DNA of 64,000 bases from Desulfofustis glycolicus DSM 9705 (GTDB lineage: Bacteria; Desulfobacterota; Desulfobulbia; Desulfobulbales; Desulfocapsaceae). Below, one piece after another: positions 49,464 through 58,177 of this stretch. Position numbers and translations under genes: made by a program. The notes below the pieces were generated by a model. It saw only the letters and a program-made list of their open reading frames with translations, did no database searches and was not told where the DNA came from. Location of the stretch: assembly GCF_900130015.1 (NCBI RefSeq), contig NZ_FQXS01000008.1, forward strand, positions 1-64,000, given 5' to 3'. Position 1 is the first letter of the stretch, and every line of letters begins with the position of its first letter.

Positions 49464-51026
49464 TTACACCAGTGAGGGCTGGACAATCTGCCGAAAAAGT
49501 CGGCCGGCCTGAAAAGAACTGCGCACATGGGGACCGGACGCGACTCCCAGGAAACCAAGCTCCAGGGCCAGCCGCTTGAACTTGTCAAATTCGGACGGTT
49601 CTACAAAACGCTGCACCGGCAAGTGGCCGCGAGTCGGCTGCAGATACTGGCCAAGGGTCAGCAATTCACAGCCGGTCTCCCGGATTTCCTGAAGCGTCAG
49701 TAGTACTTCAGCTGCGGATTCACCAAGACCGAGCATCAGACCGGACTTGACGACGATGTCCGGCGCCGCCTGTTTGACCCTGCGCAGCAGCGTCAGCGAT
49801 CGCTGGTAATCGGCCTGCGGGCGGACGGCTGCATAGAGACGCGGAACCGTCTCGATATTGTGGTTCACCACAGCAGGCCGCGCCCGGCAAATGAGCTGCA
49901 ACGCCGCCTGATTCCCCTGCAGGTCGGGGATCAGGATCTCGACCGGCAAGTGTGGACGACGGGCACGAATGGCCTCGATCGTGGCGACGAAATGGCCGGC
50001 ACCGCCATCGGTACAATCGTCCCTGGTCACCGATGTCAGGACCACGTGATCCAATCCCATCTCGACGACGGCGCCGGCAATCCGTTCCGGCTCGCCGGCG
50101 TCGAGCGGCTCGGGGACGCCATGGCCAACGGCACAGAATCGGCAGTTTCGGGTGCAGGTCTGCCCCATGATCATGAAGGTGGCCGTCCCGTTGCCATAGC
50201 ACTCGAACTGGTTGGGGCACCGCGCTTCCCGGCATACCGTCTGCAAGCGTTCTCGACTGATCAGACGGCGCGTCTTCTCATAGGCACCACCCGCCGGCAG
50301 CGGTTTACGCAGCCATTTCGGTTTTGCCGCCCGGGGAAGAGGTGCCGGTTCCGCCGCTGCGGAGACGGCCGGTGGAGCGGTAAGGACAACACGGCGCCCC
50401 AAACGCTCTGCCAGCGCCTCGATCAGCGACTGCCTGACCGACTCGACACCAACGGCTCTGCCCGTCTCGTGCTGCAACGAGGTCATCGCCACCTGCGAGA
50501 GGCCGCACGGGGAGATCCAGCCAAAGGGCTCCAGGTCGGTGGCGACGTTGAGCGCCAGGCCATGGAAGGTAATGCCGTGGCGAATAGCGATACCGATGCT
50601 GCCGAGCTTTTTACCGTTTGACCAAACGCCGCGATTGCGGCCGTCCCGTCCGGCAACCAGGCCATGGGCGGCGGCGGCATCAATCATCGCTCCTTCCAGG
50701 CAGCCGATGAACGCGGTCACCGTGAGGCCGCTGCGGCGCAGATTGACGATCGGATAGCAGACGATCTGGCCCGGACCGTGATAGGTGACCTCGCCGCCCC
50801 GTTCGATGTGGACCAGCTCGATTTCCCGATCTTCGAGAAACGCTTCGCTCACCTCGATATGTTGCAGCGAACCGTTCCGGCCCAGCGTAAACACCGGCGG
50901 ATGTTCCAGCATCAGACAATGATCCGGCATCGCGGGATCGCGGCGCAACATATCAACCAGCTGCAGTTGCCGGGCGTAGGCCTGGTGATAGGCAAGCAGC
51001 AGGTATGATTCGACGACCAGATCCAT
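49464..51026 (-). CDS. Fused octanoyltransferase-lipoyl synthase (LipB-LipA)
   Basis: 520 residues combining two enzymes of lipoate synthesis. Residues ~1-215 are LipB: ERGGEVTYHGPGQIVCYP, NGKKLGSIG with the catalytic Lys and WISPCGLSQVAMTSL with the catalytic Cys. After an Ala-Pro-rich linker (~220-240), residues ~245-520 are LipA: auxiliary cluster cysteines in CREARCPNQFEC, radical-SAM CTRNCRFC and the closing RSSFQAG serine motif. LipB loads octanoate on GcvH and LipA inserts the two sulfurs. It is the last gene of the gcv operon, 13 bp after gcvPB, which fits immediate lipoylation of the H protein. Confidence 0.93.
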   Translation of the reverse strand: MDLVVESYLLLAYHQAYARQLQLVDMLRRDPAMPDHCLMLEHPPVFTLGRNGSLQHIEVSEAFLEDREIELVHIERGGEVTYHGPGQIVCYPIVNLRRSGLTVTAFIGCLEGAMIDAAAAHGLVAGRDGRNRGVWSNGKKLGSIGIAIRHGITFHGLALNVATDLEPFGWISPCGLSQVAMTSLQHETGRAVGVESVRQSLIEALAERLGRRVVLTAPPAVSAAAEPAPLPRAAKPKWLRKPLPAGGAYEKTRRLISRERLQTVCREARCPNQFECYGNGTATFMIMGQTCTRNCRFCAVGHGVPEPLDAGEPERIAGAVVEMGLDHVVLTSVTRDDCTDGGAGHFVATIEAIRARRPHLPVEILIPDLQGNQAALQLICRARPAVVNHNIETVPRLYAAVRPQADYQRSLTLLRRVKQAAPDIVVKSGLMLGLGESAAEVLLTLQEIRETGCELLTLGQYLQPTRGHLPVQRFVEPSEFDKFKRLALELGFLGVASGPHVRSSFQAGRLFRQIVQPSLV

Positions 51027-51038
51027 TTGCGGGAACCG

Positions 51039-52493
51039 TCAACCGATCAGACAGGGGGTGCGGGCCGCCCTGGTCTCGTCGAGTCGTCGTACCTTGGTCC
51101 TGGTCGGTGCCTGACGAAGCCGCTCACCGTCCGTCTCGGCTTCGCGGGCAATTTCCTTGAACACGGCAATAAAGCGGTCCAGGTCCTCCTTGCACTCGGT
51201 CTCGGTCGGTTCGATCATGATCGCGCCGGGCACCACCAGCGGGAAGTAGACGGTCGGCGGATGATAGCCGTGATCGATCAAACGCTTGGCCATATCGAGC
51301 GTGCTCACCTTGAAGGCGTGCTGCCGTTTGTCGGAGAACACCGATTCGTGCAAGGAGGGTCGATCATAGGCAAGCTCCAGGGTGTCACGCAATTGTTCGC
51401 GCACATAGACGGCGTTGAGGACCGCCAACTGGCTCGCTTTTTTCAAAAACTGCGGGCCCATCGACAGGATGTAGCCATAAGCCCGGACCAGGACGCTGAC
51501 GTTGCCGAAAAAGGCATGCATCCGGCCGATCGAAGCAGGAGCGTCAGAATGAAGATCATAGCCCTGCGCCGTTTTGACAATTCGGGGCACCGGCAGAAAC
51601 GGTTCGAGCCGCTTCACGACGCAGACCGGACCGGCACCGGGACCACCGCCGCCATGCGGGGTTGAAAAGGTCTTGTGCAGGTTCAGGTGCATCGCATCGA
51701 CGCCGCAGCGTTTGAAGTCGACGATCCCCATGACGGCATTGAGGTTGGCGCCGTCACCGTAGACCAAGCCGCCGGCACCATGGACAATGTCGGTGATGGC
51801 GCGGATATTCTCCTCGAACAGGCCGAGCGTGTTGGGGTTGGTGAGCATAATGCCGGCGGTCTGTTCGTCCATCTCCGCGGCCACCGTCGCCGGATCTAGG
51901 ATCCCGTCCGGTCCGGAGCGCAGCGGCACCGGCTTAAAACCGCAGAGCGCGGCACTGGCCGGATTGGTGCCATGGGCAGTATCGGGAATCAAAATTCGCC
52001 GCCGCTGCCCTCCCTGTTCCCGGAAATAAGCGGCAAACATCAGCATCGCGGTCAACTCGCCCTGGGCTCCGGCAGCGGGCTGCAACGAGACCGCATCCAT
52101 ACCGGTAATCGCCGCCAGAAACTGCTGCAGTTCGAACAATATCCGCAGCATGCCCGGCGACAGCTCCGGCAGCAGGGGGTGGGCGGAGGCAATCCCCGGG
52201 GTGGCGGCCAGCCGCTCGTTGATTTTCGGGTTGTACTTCATCGTGCAGGAACCAAGAGGATACAGCCCGGTGTCTATCCCGAAATTCCACTGGGACAGGC
52301 GAGTATAGTGCCTGACCACGTCGACTTCGCCCAGGTCGGGAAAATCGGGCGCCGCACCGAGCAACGAGGCATCGAGGTCCGCTTCCGGCACATCCTGCTG
52401 GGGCATACTGAACGCCGATCGACCCTTTTTCCCCTTCTCCCACAGAAGCGCCTCTTCAAGAATCAGGCCGGACATTCCCGGTCCACTGGTCAT
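51039..52493 (-). CDS. gcvPB: Glycine decarboxylase subunit 2 (P-protein beta)
   Basis: 484 residues. The PLP lysine lies in MHLNLHKTFSTPHGGGGPG. IPDTAHGTNPASAALCGF and MLTNPNTLGLFEENI are also diagnostic. With GcvPA it decarboxylates glycine and transfers the methylamine to GcvH. The ATG at 52493 overlaps the gcvPA stop (ATGA) and has AAGGAGG upstream; the open frame begins at an upstream GTG that lies before that site. Confidence 0.95.
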   Translation of the reverse strand: MTSGPGMSGLILEEALLWEKGKKGRSAFSMPQQDVPEADLDASLLGAAPDFPDLGEVDVVRHYTRLSQWNFGIDTGLYPLGSCTMKYNPKINERLAATPGIASAHPLLPELSPGMLRILFELQQFLAAITGMDAVSLQPAAGAQGELTAMLMFAAYFREQGGQRRRILIPDTAHGTNPASAALCGFKPVPLRSGPDGILDPATVAAEMDEQTAGIMLTNPNTLGLFEENIRAITDIVHGAGGLVYGDGANLNAVMGIVDFKRCGVDAMHLNLHKTFSTPHGGGGPGAGPVCVVKRLEPFLPVPRIVKTAQGYDLHSDAPASIGRMHAFFGNVSVLVRAYGYILSMGPQFLKKASQLAVLNAVYVREQLRDTLELAYDRPSLHESVFSDKRQHAFKVSTLDMAKRLIDHGYHPPTVYFPLVVPGAIMIEPTETECKEDLDRFIAVFKEIAREAETDGERLRQAPTRTKVRRLDETRAARTPCLIG

Positions 52494-53824
52494 GATTGCA
52501 CCTCCTTGCACAACTCATCAATAATTGATCGCGACACGGTCTCGGTAACGCAGAACAAGTAGGCGTCCTGCAGCGCCGGATCGAAGCCGTCAAGCGGCAA
52601 CCCAGCGACAATACCCCGCTCCATCAAGCGCCGGCGCTGCTCCTTAAAGCCGGCGGGCATACGCACGGCAAACTCGTTGAAGGTCGGCCCGCGGTAGAGC
52701 AGCCGGGCACCGCTGGCGAGCAGTCCGTTTTTCAGATATGCAGCCTTGTCGTAATTGAGTTTGGCCAGCCGGCGCAAGCCGGTGCCACCGAGGCTCGCCA
52801 TATAGACCGCCGCGGTCAGTGCGCACAACCCTTGGTTGGAACAGATGTTCGATGTCGCTTTTTCGCGCCTGATATGCTGTTCGCGGGTCGACAGCGTCAA
52901 CACGAAACCGCGCTTGCCGTCCAGGTCGACTGTCTCGCCGACTACGCGGCCGGGCATGTTGCGCACATGTTCCATCCGACAGGCAAACATACCGAGGCCG
53001 GCGCCGCCCAGAGACGGGGCGATGCCGAAACTCTGGCCTTCTCCGCAGACGATGTCCGCGCCGCACGAACCGGGGCTACGCAGCAAGCCATATGCGAACG
53101 GTTCGGTAAAACAGGTGACCAGCAGAGCCCCGGCGTCATGAACGGTCGGTGCCGCATCCACCATGTCTTCGATCACACCGAAGAAATTGGGCGACTGCAG
53201 GGCCACGGCGGCAAGCTCGTCCGGCGGCGGCAGGGATGTCAGGTCGGTACGGCCGGTCTCGTCGAGGGGCAGCTCGATGATGCGAAAGCCGCCGGGCTCG
53301 AGATAGGTTCGCACCACCTGCCGGTAGTGTGGATGAATCGCCGCCGAGACGGCGACCGTCCGTTTTTTACGCGCCAGGCGCAGGGCCATCAACAAGGCCT
53401 CGGCCAACGCCGAGGCGCCATCATAGATGGAGGCGTTGGCCACCTCCATACCGAGCAGGCGGGCGGTCAGGGTCTGGTATTCGAAGATGGCCTGCAGCGT
53501 CCCCTGGGCCATCTCCGGCTGATAAGGCGTGTAGGCGGTAACGAATTCCGAGCGACCGGCCAGCGAACGGACGATCTCAGGAACGAAATGATAATAGCTG
53601 CCGCCTCCGACCAGTACCGCCCGGGCCGACGCCAATGACAACTGCGGACCGAGATCCTGGAAACGACGCAGCAGATCCCATTCTGACAGCTGGTCGGGCA
53701 GATCAATGTCTCCCCGATAACGGCAATCCTCGGGAATGTGGGCGAAAAGCTCGTCAAGCTGGCGTTTGCCGACAGCAGCGAGCATCTGCTCTATCTCATC
53801 GGGGGTATGGGGGAGGTACCGCAT
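52490..53824 (-). CDS. gcvPA: Glycine decarboxylase subunit 1 (P-protein alpha)
   Basis: 444 residues. It opens MRYLPHTPDEIEQMLAAVGK, as GcvPA proteins do, and has TPYQPEMAQGTLQAIFEYQT and NASIYDGASALAEALLMA. The split P-protein is common in Desulfobacterota, Firmicutes and archaea. GGGGTGAG precedes the ATG and it follows gcvH by only 3 bp. Confidence 0.95.
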   Translation of the reverse strand: MRYLPHTPDEIEQMLAAVGKRQLDELFAHIPEDCRYRGDIDLPDQLSEWDLLRRFQDLGPQLSLASARAVLVGGGSYYHFVPEIVRSLAGRSEFVTAYTPYQPEMAQGTLQAIFEYQTLTARLLGMEVANASIYDGASALAEALLMALRLARKKRTVAVSAAIHPHYRQVVRTYLEPGGFRIIELPLDETGRTDLTSLPPPDELAAVALQSPNFFGVIEDMVDAAPTVHDAGALLVTCFTEPFAYGLLRSPGSCGADIVCGEGQSFGIAPSLGGAGLGMFACRMEHVRNMPGRVVGETVDLDGKRGFVLTLSTREQHIRREKATSNICSNQGLCALTAAVYMASLGGTGLRRLAKLNYDKAAYLKNGLLASGARLLYRGPTFNEFAVRMPAGFKEQRRRLMERGIVAGLPLDGFDPALQDAYLFCVTETVSRSIIDELCKEVQS

Positions 53825-53827
53825 AAC

Positions 53828-54223
53828 TCACCCCTGCAGTACTGCAAGGTAGTCGTCACGGCTGAGCAACTCGTCATACTCATCTTCATCGCTCGGCCGC
53901 AATTCGATGATCCAGTTTTCGTACGGCGCTTCATTAACCAGTTCCGGAGCATCGACCAAATCGGTATTGACCGCCACCACCTCACCGCTGAGCGGCGCAT
54001 ACACCTCCGAGACCGCCTTCACCGATTCCAACGTACCAAACTCCTCACCCCTCTCAAAAACGGTGCCGACGTCCGGCAGTTCGATAAAAACGATGTCACC
54101 CAATTGATCCTGGGCATAATCGCTGATGCCGATCTTTACCGTCTCGCCTTCCTTGCGCGCCCACTCATGATCCGAGGAGTAATAGACATCGCCCGGCAGA
54201 TCCAATTCATCGATTTCTTTCAT
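53828..54223 (-). CDS. gcvH: Glycine cleavage H protein
   Basis: 131 residues. The lipoyl-lysine motif is GTLESVKAVSEVYAPLSGEV, with LGDIVFIELPDVG before it and YENWIIEL after it. It carries the aminomethyl group between P, T and L proteins and is the substrate of the LipB-LipA fusion encoded downstream. A strong GAGGAGAGGG precedes the ATG. Confidence 0.96.
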   Translation of the reverse strand: MKEIDELDLPGDVYYSSDHEWARKEGETVKIGISDYAQDQLGDIVFIELPDVGTVFERGEEFGTLESVKAVSEVYAPLSGEVVAVNTDLVDAPELVNEAPYENWIIELRPSDEDEYDELLSRDDYLAVLQG

Positions 54224-54240
54224 CTCTTCCCTCTCCTCGA

Positions 54241-55530
54241 TTATTGGTTTCTCATTTCCCGCATCGACCGACGGGCCGTTCGATCAGGTCGAATATCCTG
54301 TCTGATCTCGACCGGTATCGACCGTTTCCCGTCAGTCAACCGAACCTGTTCGCCACTGCGACACTGTCGTGTCGTTCTGATAAAACCACAGCTCAACCCG
54401 CGCGGATGAAAGTCCGGCGGACGCCCCGCCGAATCGGCGGTGGCCATGCTGACGATTCGCTCTCCGACCCGGTCGATGGCCATATCCGTCGTACAAGTCA
54501 GCACCCGGCCGATTGCCTCGCCGTCCTCATCCAAGACCACTGTATTATCCATTACCGGGATTTTCCTCGGGTCGTAGCCGGCAAAAGCAGCGGTATAATC
54601 GACTTCGCTGCTGCCCAGCAGGGCCTCTGCGCCGATGAACGGTTTACTGAACCGGCCGTCTTGCTCATCCCAGGGCAGCACAAACGACCAGGGGGTATTC
54701 TGGAACAACCAGTCGCCAATATCCTGGTGGGAAAGCGGCAATACCGCACCGGTACGCAGCGAATCGCGTGCCGCAAGCCCGCAGGCGGTGATGGCGAAAC
54801 GTTCGCCCGCCGCGATCAGCTGCTCCCAGAAACCAACGGTATCGGCTACGGCCAGGTACAGCTCAAAACCGAATTCCCCGGTATAACCGGTCCGTGACAC
54901 CAGCAGCGGCGTTCCGTTTTTAAGCAGGACCGGCGCACCGCCGGCCGGGTCGATATCTCCTTTGCAGGAAAAATAAATCATATCGGCAAGGACCCGGTCG
55001 GGCTCGGCCAGCACGGCCTCGAGAACAAGGGCCGCTGCCGGCCCTTGCAGATCGATCTTGCCGAGCCGCCCGCTGTAATCGATGATCTCCACCCGGAAAC
55101 CTTGCTGAGCCCCCAGATGCTCGCTTACCGCCGGCCCCATGCCGCTATTGACCACGACCATATAGCGATCTTCGCTCAATTGAGAAATAATTGCATCATC
55201 GAGTACCGTCCCTTTCTCCTTGAGAAACAGGCCGTAGACGCATCGACCGGTCGTCAGCGGTCCCGGCGACGCCCCGATGCAGCGGCGCAGGTCCCGAGTG
55301 AAACAGTGCTGGAGCAACGATCGGGCATCACTGCCCGCCACCGTGAGCACCGCCATGTGACTGGTATCGAACAGGCCGGCGCCGGTCAACACCGCCCGAT
55401 GTTCTTGTTTGGCACCGGTCGGATACCAGAGCGGCATTTGATAGCCGCCGAATTCGGCCATGGTCGCATGTTGGGCCAAATGCCAGTCATAGAGTACGGT
55501 CCGGGCCGGTTGCATCGGTTCACTGGTCAT
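54241..55530 (-). CDS. gcvT: Glycine cleavage T protein (aminomethyltransferase)
   Basis: 429 residues, somewhat longer than the ~365 typical of GcvT. The N-terminal MAEFGGYQMPLWYPTGAKQEH and GLFDTSHMAVLTV, VVNSG, and the catalytic region AARDSLRTGAVLPLS are in place; the folate-binding Asp lies in this family's conserved loop. It releases ammonia and makes methylene-tetrahydrofolate. It starts in a 4-bp overlap with the lrp-type gene. The lipoamide dehydrogenase (L protein) gene is not in the window. Confidence 0.9.
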   Translation of the reverse strand: MTSEPMQPARTVLYDWHLAQHATMAEFGGYQMPLWYPTGAKQEHRAVLTGAGLFDTSHMAVLTVAGSDARSLLQHCFTRDLRRCIGASPGPLTTGRCVYGLFLKEKGTVLDDAIISQLSEDRYMVVVNSGMGPAVSEHLGAQQGFRVEIIDYSGRLGKIDLQGPAAALVLEAVLAEPDRVLADMIYFSCKGDIDPAGGAPVLLKNGTPLLVSRTGYTGEFGFELYLAVADTVGFWEQLIAAGERFAITACGLAARDSLRTGAVLPLSHQDIGDWLFQNTPWSFVLPWDEQDGRFSKPFIGAEALLGSSEVDYTAAFAGYDPRKIPVMDNTVVLDEDGEAIGRVLTCTTDMAIDRVGERIVSMATADSAGRPPDFHPRGLSCGFIRTTRQCRSGEQVRLTDGKRSIPVEIRQDIRPDRTARRSMREMRNQ

Positions 55531-55994
55531 GTCGTCTTTTCGCGGTCTCCCGGCAACAACTGCGGCAACGGCACTTTCAGATTGAAACTCTTGTAAACGA
55601 CAAAGGTTTCCACCGACTGCACGTTGTCGACACGGGCTACCTCCTCCGTGTAGAATTGTAGAATACCAAACTCCTTGTTGGTCATAACGGTCAACATCAG
55701 GTCGAACCGGCCCGTCACCACCGAAACGGAAATCACCCCCCGCAACCGGCTGAACTCCTCGGCCTTCTTAACCAGATCCATGTCCTTGAGACGAACCCCG
55801 ATCATGACCACCGAGTGATCGGGCAACGCTTCCGGGTCGACCAGACCGGTAATGGCCAGCACTCCCTCTTCACGCAACTTGCGGACTCTGCTGCGCACCG
55901 TCCCCTCGGCCAGATGGAGACGATCGGCGACCACCTTGAAGGAGATCCGGCCGTCCTGCAGTTCATTGATAATGGCAATATCGGTTGCGTCCAT
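55527..55994 (-). CDS. Lrp/AsnC-family regulator, first gene of the gcv operon
   Basis: 155 residues. The N-terminal helix-turn-helix reads FKVVADRLHLAEGTVRSRVRKL. The C-terminal RAM domain, with SVVTGRFDLMLTVMT and VQSVETFVVYKS, binds amino acids. Its position directly in front of gcvT with an ATGA overlap strongly suggests it senses glycine or a related amino acid and controls the operon, including itself. Confidence 0.9.
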   Translation of the reverse strand: MDATDIAIINELQDGRISFKVVADRLHLAEGTVRSRVRKLREEGVLAITGLVDPEALPDHSVVMIGVRLKDMDLVKKAEEFSRLRGVISVSVVTGRFDLMLTVMTNKEFGILQFYTEEVARVDNVQSVETFVVYKSFNLKVPLPQLLPGDREKTT

Positions 55995-56416
55995 GATTTC
56001 CGGGAAATGTAAGAGTTAAAAAATGGTAGACCAAATCGACGACCAAGTCAACATTTTCGACAATACTTGACGATACCATCGTTTATCTTGCAACATTTTA
56101 ACGGTTTCGTCATTTTGCCGGAATTTCTGTCCACCGTTGGCGACGTCGTACCTTTATCAGCATCACCACGGTGGTTCGGCAGACCTGTCTACCTAACTCA
56201 CGGCGCCCGCTATCGCAGCTTTAACCATGGGAACCGCATCGGTCAAGTTTTTCCTGCGCAACCGCCTCGTTCCGGCGTAGCCGCCGTTGCTCGGTAAATA
56301 AAACCTGGCAGACCGTGAGCGAACCGTCTATCATTTGCCGAGAAGACAAGGCGCCCGTCATGCTGTCCGAAGCGGATCATCGGGTCATTTGAAAAAACGT
56401 GCGTCAAAGGAGCATC
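55995..56416. other. Divergent promoter region between gcv operon and sugar kinase gene
   Basis: 422 bp without a gene. It contains the gcv promoter (56023-56051) and AT-rich sequence around 56050-56130. The leader from that promoter to the regulator gene is only about 20 nt, so there is no room for a glycine riboswitch on the gcv side. No clear promoter for the kinase was found. Confidence 0.5.
56023..56051 (-). promoter_or_regulatory. Promoter of the lrp-gcvTH-PA-PB-lipBA operon
   Basis: On the minus strand TTGACT (56046-56051), a 17-bp spacer and TACCAT (56023-56028). The predicted start point would be about 20 nt before the regulator gene, so the message has a short leader. Confidence 0.6.
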
Positions 56417-57310
56417 ATGTTTACCGTCGCCGGAATCGGAGAACTCTTGTGGGACGTGCTGCCGTCCGAAGAAAAACTCGGCGGCGCCCCGATCAACTTT
56501 ACCTACCACGCCGCCGCTCTCGGCGGTGAGAGCATCCCCATATCCAGCATCGGCAATGATTCGCGCGGGGAAAGGGCCCTGGATTTTCTCGCGGCAAAAC
56601 AGCTCGACACCCGCTGTATCAGCATCTCCGACCAGCTGCCGACCGGTTTTGTCACCATTGAACTCGACAACGCCGGGGTTGCCCACTATCATTTCCCCGA
56701 TCATGTAGCCTGGGACCATCTGCTGATCAATCAGGCTGCCCAATCAGTCACCGACCGGCTGGATGCCGTCTGTTTTGGCACGCTGGCCCAACGCAACAGA
56801 GCTTCACGAACAACCATCAGGCACTACTTGACCGGCCTGCCGGCCGCCACTAAGCGGGTTTTCGACCTCAATCTTCGTCAGGACTTTTATTCCCGGGACC
56901 TTATCGAGACCTCTCTCGAGCTGTGCTCGATCCTGAAACTCAACGAAGATGAACTGGCGACGCTGGCGTCGATGTTCGGGTTGTCAGGAAACACCCAGGA
57001 GCAGATGAACAGCCTGCTGCGCGGCCATTGCCTGGAACTGGTCATCCTGACCAGGGGCGCCGGCGGCTCGATCCTGCTCTCGGACGAGGAATGCGTGAGC
57101 CACCCGGGAACAGCGACCACCGTCGTCGACACCATCGGCGCCGGCGACTCGTTCACCGCGGCAGTTGTCATCGGCCTGCTGCTCCAGCGGCCGCTGGCCG
57201 AAATCAACGAGACCGCCAGCCGCCTGGCCGCCTATGTCTGCAGCCAGTCCGGGGCAATGCCGGATATTCCACAGATATATGGCTACCACAGCAATGACGT
57301 CAAAAGATGA
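56417..57310 (+). CDS. PfkB-family carbohydrate kinase (fructokinase-like)
   Basis: 297 residues. The N-terminal GELLWDVLPSEEKLGGAPINF is typical of fructokinase/ribokinase relatives. SSIGNDSRGERALDFL and the catalytic-base signature VDTIGAGDSFTAAVVIG complete the PfkB set. It phosphorylates a sugar, probably fructose, using ATP. The ATG at 56417 is chosen for AAAGGAG upstream; the open frame reaches 56399. Its stop overlaps the HEAT-repeat gene start region. Confidence 0.88.
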   Translation: MFTVAGIGELLWDVLPSEEKLGGAPINFTYHAAALGGESIPISSIGNDSRGERALDFLAAKQLDTRCISISDQLPTGFVTIELDNAGVAHYHFPDHVAWDHLLINQAAQSVTDRLDAVCFGTLAQRNRASRTTIRHYLTGLPAATKRVFDLNLRQDFYSRDLIETSLELCSILKLNEDELATLASMFGLSGNTQEQMNSLLRGHCLELVILTRGAGGSILLSDEECVSHPGTATTVVDTIGAGDSFTAAVVIGLLLQRPLAEINETASRLAAYVCSQSGAMPDIPQIYGYHSNDVKR

Positions 57311-57806
57311 CCACCATACCGGCGAGCACGCCGACCCTGTGGCTGCAGGCGGCCCGGTCGATACGATCGATGGTACACGGGCAGATGGCGGCCCTGCTGT
57401 CATGGACGACGAACTGCTGCAGGTGATTAAAGACTTCCTCAACATGGGGCACGTTGACAATATCGTCGCCATGTTTCATCGCGGCGCCTGTCCGTTCGGC
57501 TGGACCGGCGCGATCCTCGACGACGAACGGCTCACTGTCCGACTCGGTGTGGCGGTGGTGTTTGAAGAACTGCAACGACGACGAGCCGAACGGATGGGAT
57601 CGGCGATCTCATCCCTAATGCCGCTCCTTGCTTCAGAACACGCATACCTGCGTGGAGACGCGATCACCGTCCTCGGCTTCATCGCCACGCCGGAGGCGCT
57701 CGAACTGATCCGCGCCCAGGCGGACGACCCGCATCCGCTGGTCCGCGAGATCGTCGCCGATATCCTGACAGAACAGCCTGACCGGGGCGAGCAGAGCGGC
57801 TCATGA
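57294..57806 (+). CDS. HEAT-repeat protein
   Basis: About 170 residues. The C-terminal two thirds form helical HEAT-like repeats (LMPLLASEHAYLRGDAITVL, then PEALELIRAQADDPHPLVRE). The middle motif PFGWTGAILDDERLTVRLG precedes them. The N-terminus is low-complexity and its start uncertain: ATG 57294 lies inside the kinase 3' end, while ATG 57399 would give a shorter, better-conserved-looking protein. It probably mediates protein contacts; role unknown. It overlaps DUF2905 by ATGA. Confidence 0.65.
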   Translation: MTSKDDHHTGEHADPVAAGGPVDTIDGTRADGGPAVMDDELLQVIKDFLNMGHVDNIVAMFHRGACPFGWTGAILDDERLTVRLGVAVVFEELQRRRAERMGSAISSLMPLLASEHAYLRGDAITVLGFIATPEALELIRAQADDPHPLVREIVADILTEQPDRGEQSGS

Positions 57807-58003
57807 GCCGGCTGCTGATCATCGCCGGCATCATCCTGATCGCCATCGGCGCAGGCTGGCCGTTGCTGCAGAAAGTAGGGCTCGGCAGGCTACCCGGCGA
57901 CATCTCCATCGGTAATGAGCGATTCCATATCTATCTACCGATCAGCACCTCTCTTATCGTCAGCATCATCGTCTCTCTGCTTGTCTGGCTGTTCAGGAAA
58001 TAA
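57803..58003 (+). CDS. DUF2905 small membrane protein
   Basis: 66 residues. Two membrane helices flank the conserved GRLPGDISIGNERFHIYLPI core that defines DUF2905. Function unknown. It begins in an ATGA overlap with the HEAT-repeat gene, so the two are translated together. Confidence 0.9.
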   Translation: MSRLLIIAGIILIAIGAGWPLLQKVGLGRLPGDISIGNERFHIYLPISTSLIVSIIVSLLVWLFRK

Positions 58004-58177
58004 CCCCATGACTGATGGTCACAACGAAGCATGAAAATCGGCATCGTGGTCGGATGGGCTGGTTGATCCTCCCTCCGGCTGCTGCGCTGCGGCCTGATCG
58101 GCTGGGCTCCGAGGCCGGCAGACAGGCCGGCAGCCGGCAAGTGCGCCAGCCGGACAATAGAGAAAATCGCGACTCTG

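Noticed and set aside
55995-56416. Glycine riboswitch before the gcv operon
   Set aside because: The promoter leaves only about 20 nt of leader, and the conserved glycine aptamer sequences are not present on either strand of the gap.
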